Below are positions 60,377 to 64,000 of a stretch of DNA of 64,000 nt, piece by piece (position 1 is the stretch's first letter; each line of letters starts with the position of its first letter). The notes under the pieces are model-generated. The model was not told the DNA's origin. It saw only the letters and a list, made by a program, of their open reading frames with translations, and ran no database searches. This DNA comes from Gemmatimonadota bacterium (GTDB lineage: Bacteria > Gemmatimonadota > Gemmatimonadetes > Longimicrobiales > Gaopeijiaceae), in NCBI GenBank assembly GCA_002724575.1, contig PBPC01000077.1:62001-126000 (forward strand). Direction: 5' to 3'. The position numbers and the translations under genes were made by a program.

Positions 60377-61513
60377 CTAGTTGTCGCCTGAAAACCCATT
60401 TCTGGGCATGTCCGGGATAATACGCAGAGCATTCTCGTAGTAGACCTTTCGGAGCACTTCATCGGGCAGCCCCATTCCATAGAGCTTCCAGAAAGCGTGG
60501 TAATCCCTGTAGTAGTCGAAGTACTCGTCCTCTGTCTCAAATCCCCGCCAATAATAAGGGTATTCATCGGGCTGGAATGAGTCCTTACCAAATAGGATGC
60601 GGTCCTGATACTTGATGAAGAAGTCGCGTGCAAAACGGGGTTGTCTCCCAAGGTCATAAAGCACTGCACCGACTTCTGCATAGACGTTTGGGAAGCGGTC
60701 GAAAAGTTCGCCCAGTCTACCCAAGTCTTGTGTATACCAACTCATGTGAGCCAGCACCCACGTTGTGTTTGGATGTCTCTCGAGCATGCGGTCACGTTCA
60801 TCCATGAGTTCATCAAATTCTGGAAAACGTGCACGATCATTAAAGCGCCGGTTGGGAAAGAGTGCCATTTCAAGCCAGCGTTCGTTCTCGAAATCGAGAG
60901 GCTCAAAAAATTCTGCTGGGTCGCCGGTATGGATGAATACCGGTATCCCTAAGCGGCCCGCGGTTTGCCATACAACATCGAGTTCCGGGTCATCCATTTG
61001 TAGGCGACTACCGTCAGTCTTACGTGTAGAAAGCCCGAATCCTTTATTAATTTCACCGATACCAACTGCTCCAGCAGTGACATCTTCTTCCAACTGAGAT
61101 GCGATCCGGGTGCCAGATCCTGGGCCAACACTTCGGAGGTCAACAGTGGTGAAAAAAACGAATCGGTCTTGCATTCCTGCAGCCCGGACTGCCTGGATTT
61201 GCCGTGTTAATGAGGCTCCAGAACTTCCTCGGGCCTGCACCATCACCTGAAGGTTTAGTTCGTCCATTGCTGTGACGACACTCTGGATAGTGTTGGGATT
61301 GTTCAATGCAGGAGGGTGGCCGTGGAAATCCACGGCTGGGAACTTTGCTCGAGGAACCTCGTGTTCTGGAACCACTAGGGTTGATTGAGGTTTGTACTCC
61401 AGAATTGTCGGTGGAGGAATCTGCGGAGTACGGTTCCGTCTGTTGATCTGAGCCTGGCCCTGTTGATTTGGAATGCAAAGTGAGAGGAACAAAAAGAGAA
61501 AGGCCAAGCGCAT
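60377..61513 (-). CDS. Exported amidohydrolase (PF04909-type TIM barrel)
   Basis: ATG 61513 follows GGAG and gives the signal peptide RLAFLFLFLSLCIPNQQGQAQ; the track start at 61558 adds 15 residues with no support. The mature part has FPAVDFHGHPP (first metal motif), FIHTGDPAEFF, WVLAHMSW and FGKDSFQPDEYP, the pattern of amidohydrolase family 2 decarboxylase/hydrolases. The reaction is unknown. It follows the exported RidA-like gene by 71 bp in the same orientation, so the pair may act together in the periplasm. Confidence 0.82.
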   Translation of the reverse strand: MRLAFLFLFLSLCIPNQQGQAQINRRNRTPQIPPPTILEYKPQSTLVVPEHEVPRAKFPAVDFHGHPPALNNPNTIQSVVTAMDELNLQVMVQARGSSGASLTRQIQAVRAAGMQDRFVFFTTVDLRSVGPGSGTRIASQLEEDVTAGAVGIGEINKGFGLSTRKTDGSRLQMDDPELDVVWQTAGRLGIPVFIHTGDPAEFFEPLDFENERWLEMALFPNRRFNDRARFPEFDELMDERDRMLERHPNTTWVLAHMSWYTQDLGRLGELFDRFPNVYAEVGAVLYDLGRQPRFARDFFIKYQDRILFGKDSFQPDEYPYYWRGFETEDEYFDYYRDYHAFWKLYGMGLPDEVLRKVYYENALRIIPDMPRNGFSGDN

Positions 61514-61584
61514 CTTCACAGCTCCATTCGCATAAATTGGGATAAGGTGTAAACGCATACTTCGATTGGAAGGCTAACGCAATC

Positions 61585-62037
61585 TCAGCGCTCGACTGCG
61601 ATTCCCATTACTTCAAAGCGTGCTTCTCTTAATAAGGTGCCAGACCCGAGGAAGGCTCGTGCTGGGAATTCAGCTGAGAAGTAAGTCCGGTAGACTTCGT
61701 TGAACGTGTCGTAGAAAGCCACATCGGAGCAATAAACTTGAACTAACACAAGGTCATCCATGCTCATCCCAGCAGCTTGAAGTTGGGCCTGTATGTTATT
61801 CAAGACATTTCTGGCCTCCGCATCTACTGCCGAGGGCACCTCGCCGTTGGCATCCAACCCTAGCGTGCCTGAGATATAGAGGGTGTTTCCTGCTAGTACT
61901 GCACCGCTGAAGGGGCCACCGCTTTCGTTCACGGTGCGAGGATTGATGTAGGTGACCTCCTCTTGCGCATTGAGCTTAGTTGAGGAGAGTCCGAGAAGCA
62001 CAGCAAATATTGCGAAAAAGTATAGTTGGGTTCTCAT
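61585..62037 (-). CDS. Exported RidA (YjgF/YER057c/UK114) family protein
   Basis: The RidA fold is recognisable by GGPFSGAVLAGNTLYISGTLG, the NVLNNIQAQLQAAGMSMDDLV helix and PARAFLGSGTLLREARFEVMG, which keeps the Arg position used by deaminase-active members. Before it lies a signal peptide (RTQLYFFAIFAVLLGLSSTKLNAQ), so the protein is probably periplasmic. Cytoplasmic RidA deaminates reactive enamines; the exported role is unknown. Start M at 62037 is chosen over 62079 because it begins the signal peptide. Confidence 0.85.
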   Translation of the reverse strand: MRTQLYFFAIFAVLLGLSSTKLNAQEEVTYINPRTVNESGGPFSGAVLAGNTLYISGTLGLDANGEVPSAVDAEARNVLNNIQAQLQAAGMSMDDLVLVQVYCSDVAFYDTFNEVYRTYFSAEFPARAFLGSGTLLREARFEVMGIAVER

Positions 62038-62079
62038 AGCACTAGATCTGGGGTGAAGGAGATGTGGCCTTGTTGACAA

Positions 62080-62377
62080 AGGATGCTAGAAGCTGGAGCC
62101 CCTAGATGGCAACGCTATTTGGCACGAGAAGCGGGGTTTCCTTATCCGAGGACCTTAAGTGCGGGCAAGACGGTATTAGCTCAACTCTTGCCTAGCCCTG
62201 CGATGCTTGCTAGGCATCTCGACCCTAGTGTTCGTCCAGCTAGCACTAAATGTACAGATTCTTAGTCTGTTGATAACAAATCAGGACAGTCTACTGACTA
62301 ATTGTCTACTGCTGAACATTCTATGGATAACTGGAGATTATAGAGATGTGCCCTCTTAGATGTCATGAGAACTTAGC
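62080..62377. other. Intergenic region upstream of hemH
   Basis: No convincing gene is seen in these 298 bp. It holds two DnaA-box-like sites with one mismatch each (TGTTGATAA at 62268 and TATGGATAA at 62322) and an 8-bp direct repeat GTCTACTG at 62289 and 62304. These could be operator sites for hemH or chance matches. Confidence 0.4.
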
Positions 62378-63418
62378 GTGAGCAGCCGAACCGCTGTTGT
62401 GCTACTCGGTTTTGGGGAACCGGAGGGTGTGGATCAAGAAGAAGTCACTGGCTTCTTGGAACGAATTTTTCTGGCAAATGCTGGCTTAGAGGACCAAAGT
62501 CCCGGAGGTGCGGAAGCTAGGGCGCGGTTCTTAGCCAATGCACGTGCCCCAGCGCTGACGGAAATATATCAGGCTATAGGTGGCTCCCCTCTAATGTCTC
62601 AACTCCAAGCCAAGCGTGAGGGTTTGGAGGAAGAGTTGGCCCGGCGCGATCTGGAAATACCTGTCACGTTAGGCACTCAGTTTCTGGCTCCATCGATCAG
62701 TGATGCAGTGGCATGGTGTCAGGAGCATGAGATTGAACGGATAGTTGGCCTTACCACATATCCAGTGTGTGGGCGCTCGACGACGGTAGCTTCTCTCGAT
62801 GAGCTTTCTAGAGAGGTATTAGCCCGGCAGAGCTTTGCCGAGGTGGTCGCTGTTGGTGGATGGCACGCTCATCCAGATTTTGCTGGGATCTGGGAAGTAG
62901 CAATCAGAGAGCATGCCCAAAGAGTGGGGGTGGAATTACTCGAGCCTGGTTCTCTCCTCTACTTCAGCGCGCATGGTACCCCCCTCAAGTATCTGGAGAA
63001 GCTACCATACACGCACTATGTCGAAGCTTTGTGTTCTGCTATCGCCAATTCCCTTGGGGATGTGAAGTATGTCCTCGGATACCAAAACCATGGAAACCGT
63101 CCTATCCCTTGGGTAGAGCCCGATAATGAGACACTCATGCCTAGCTTGGAGGCTGATCGGGTTGTAGTTGTACCAATCAGCTTCATACAAGAACAATCTG
63201 AAACACTATCGGAGCTGGATCATGACCTATCTGAGCTAGCAAGATCTCAAGGGTTAGAATTTTATCGGGTCCCAGTACCTCATGATTCACCAGCACTGCT
63301 GGAACTCATGGCAGATCTAGTCGAGGCAGCACTGGTTTCCCCGGGGGCTGAACTCTTAAGAGGTTGTAACTGTAACCCAGGAGCCTGGTGTACAAATGGG
63401 GGTGCGAATGGATCTTGA
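62378..63418 (+). CDS. hemH: Ferrochelatase
   Basis: The 346-residue protein starts TAVVLLGFGEPEG. It has the catalytic His in LYFSAHGTPLKYLEK and the conserved Glu-Leu-Asp segment in PISFIQEQSETLSELDHD. It inserts ferrous iron into a porphyrin in haem synthesis. The C-terminus GCNCNPGAWC holds three clustered Cys, not a general feature of bacterial ferrochelatases but reminiscent of clustered C-terminal Cys in forms with a 2Fe-2S centre. A GTG start is used. hemA follows after one small gene. Confidence 0.92.
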   Translation: MSSRTAVVLLGFGEPEGVDQEEVTGFLERIFLANAGLEDQSPGGAEARARFLANARAPALTEIYQAIGGSPLMSQLQAKREGLEEELARRDLEIPVTLGTQFLAPSISDAVAWCQEHEIERIVGLTTYPVCGRSTTVASLDELSREVLARQSFAEVVAVGGWHAHPDFAGIWEVAIREHAQRVGVELLEPGSLLYFSAHGTPLKYLEKLPYTHYVEALCSAIANSLGDVKYVLGYQNHGNRPIPWVEPDNETLMPSLEADRVVVVPISFIQEQSETLSELDHDLSELARSQGLEFYRVPVPHDSPALLELMADLVEAALVSPGAELLRGCNCNPGAWCTNGGANGS

Positions 63419-63629
63419 ATCTAAGGGGGACTTGAAGTGGACGCTCTGGAGTGCTTTAATCTCGTTCGCTGCTTTTGCCGGTGTAACGGCCACACAGGCC
63501 GTGGCTGAAGGGGGAGACCCCCTAGAACATTGGGGCGTGATCGTTGCGCTCGGCGTTATCGGCGGTACGGTCGGCGGACTCGTCGGCCCCATGATTCGCG
63601 GCATAAGCTTACGCTTCAGGAAGCGTTGA
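63408..63629 (+). CDS. Small membrane protein between hemH and hemA
   Basis: The gene overlaps the hemH stop by 11 bp. A start at ATG 63408 has GGGGGTG upstream with five-base spacing; the track uses ATG 63396. The protein of about 73 residues has a charged N-terminus and two membrane spans (LWSALISFAAFAGVTA and VIVALGVIGGTVGGLVGPMI) and a basic end. It is unrecognised. Its coupling to hemH and position before hemA suggest a link to haem metabolism. Confidence 0.6.
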   Translation: MDLESKGDLKWTLWSALISFAAFAGVTATQAVAEGGDPLEHWGVIVALGVIGGTVGGLVGPMIRGISLRFRKR

Positions 63630-63672
63630 GCGGAACTGTCGCCCAGTCACGGGAATCTTTACCCTACCGACC

Positions 63673-64000
63673 ATGCCAAAAACGACACCTGCCAGAGAAA
63701 GCAGTGCCACTCTTCTAGTACTGGGTGCGAGCCATCATACGTCCAGCGTGGAGCGCCTCGAATCTTTCGCGCGTGGAGCAGAAAGATTACGTCGACGATT
63801 TGAAGACTCCTGGGAAGGCGGCTCAGAGCCACCGATCAGGGAAATGACAGTGTTGGCCACGTGCAATCGGGTTGAAATTTACGCAGTTGTCGACCCGGCC
63901 CATGAGGATGCGGCAGCTCGTTTGATCGCCGGAGAAGTTTTTGTGCATGCAGAGTCTGTTTGCTCTGACGTCTCTTACCAACTGAGGGATGCAGACGCCA
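63673..64000 (+). CDS. hemA: Glutamyl-tRNA reductase, N-terminal part
   Basis: The gene runs off the window; 109 codons are visible and it is absent from the ORF track. After a short polar leader comes LLVLGASHHTSSVERLE and TVLATCNRVEIYAVVD, the conserved N-terminal domain with the catalytic Cys in ATCNR. The enzyme reduces glutamyl-tRNA to glutamate-1-semialdehyde, the first step of C5 tetrapyrrole synthesis. It follows hemH and a small membrane protein gene; no strong ribosome-binding site is seen. Confidence 0.92.
   Translation, partial: MPKTTPARESSATLLVLGASHHTSSVERLESFARGAERLRRRFEDSWEGGSEPPIREMTVLATCNRVEIYAVVDPAHEDAAARLIAGEVFVHAESVCSDVSYQLRDADA

Noticed and set aside
62083-62265. 60-residue ORF upstream of hemH
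   Set aside because: No clear ribosome-binding site, motif or coding character; treated as intergenic.

Overview
This window is a chromosomal segment spanning a bacterial replication origin. The organism is probably a free-living, aerobic, Gram-negative bacterium. The mix of secreted M14 and S9 peptidases, lipoprotein amidohydrolases, a DUF5916/CBM9-like outer-membrane protein, TAXI-type TRAP uptake and a bactofilin next to parAB resembles Gemmatimonadota. That assignment rests on gene-content resemblance only; no search was run. I see no insertion sequence, prophage or CRISPR array, and nearly all genes are ordinary chromosomal genes packed into short operons.

Layout. (1) 0-9.1 kb: the truncated start of an alkaline-phosphatase-family lipoprotein gene, a tRNA-Asn, and a three-gene lipid operon on the minus strand (PlsC acyltransferase, a protein resembling the Tam41 CDP-DAG synthase, a CDP-alcohol phosphatidyltransferase). 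These are followed by an acetoacetate-decarboxylase-like protein, a lipid kinase, a molybdate ABC transporter with ModA and ModB fused, a hotdog thioesterase, a phosphopantetheinyl transferase and pyrE. (2) 9.1-22 kb, the origin core: dnaN and dnaA are read leftward and flank a 285-bp AT-rich oriC with DnaA boxes and a TAG-repeat tract. Rightward run rpmH/rnpA, yidD, yidC, mnmE, an acylphosphatase gene, mnmG, a perfect parS palindrome, parA, parB, an M23 peptidase and a bactofilin. rpmH lies wholly inside the only available rnpA reading frame, as described for Thermus. (3) 22-29 kb: Nif3-like protein, secreted M14 peptidase, zinc-ribbon protein, epimerase, LOG protein and an AlkB-type hydroxylase. 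(4) 29-39 kb: lipA-pdhA-pdhB-pdhC, two exported hydrolases, then lpdA, giving a complete pyruvate dehydrogenase plus lipoate synthesis. (5) 39-45.7 kb: long-form ispH, fxsA behind an 8-bp tandem repeat, a Tat amidase, an M42 peptidase, a GAF protein and a metallo-beta-lactamase-fold hydrolase that seems to start at CTG. (6) 45.7-53 kb: glcDEF glycolate oxidase, then M20 peptidase, GNAT and an N-acylamino-acid-racemase-like enolase, a set that fits D-to-L amino-acid conversion. (7) 53-60 kb: a Yip1 protein, a fused TRAP permease, a TAXI binding lipoprotein and a large DUF5916 protein. (8) 60-64 kb: an exported amidohydrolase and an exported RidA-like protein, then hemH, a small membrane protein and the start of hemA.

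The observations most worth checking are the nested rpmH/rnpA pair, the Tam41-like gene in a phospholipid operon, the ModA-ModB fusion, the oriC architecture, the CTG start, and the M20/GNAT/racemase cluster. Start codons were chosen from Shine-Dalgarno spacing and family N-termini and often differ from the longest ORF in the track.
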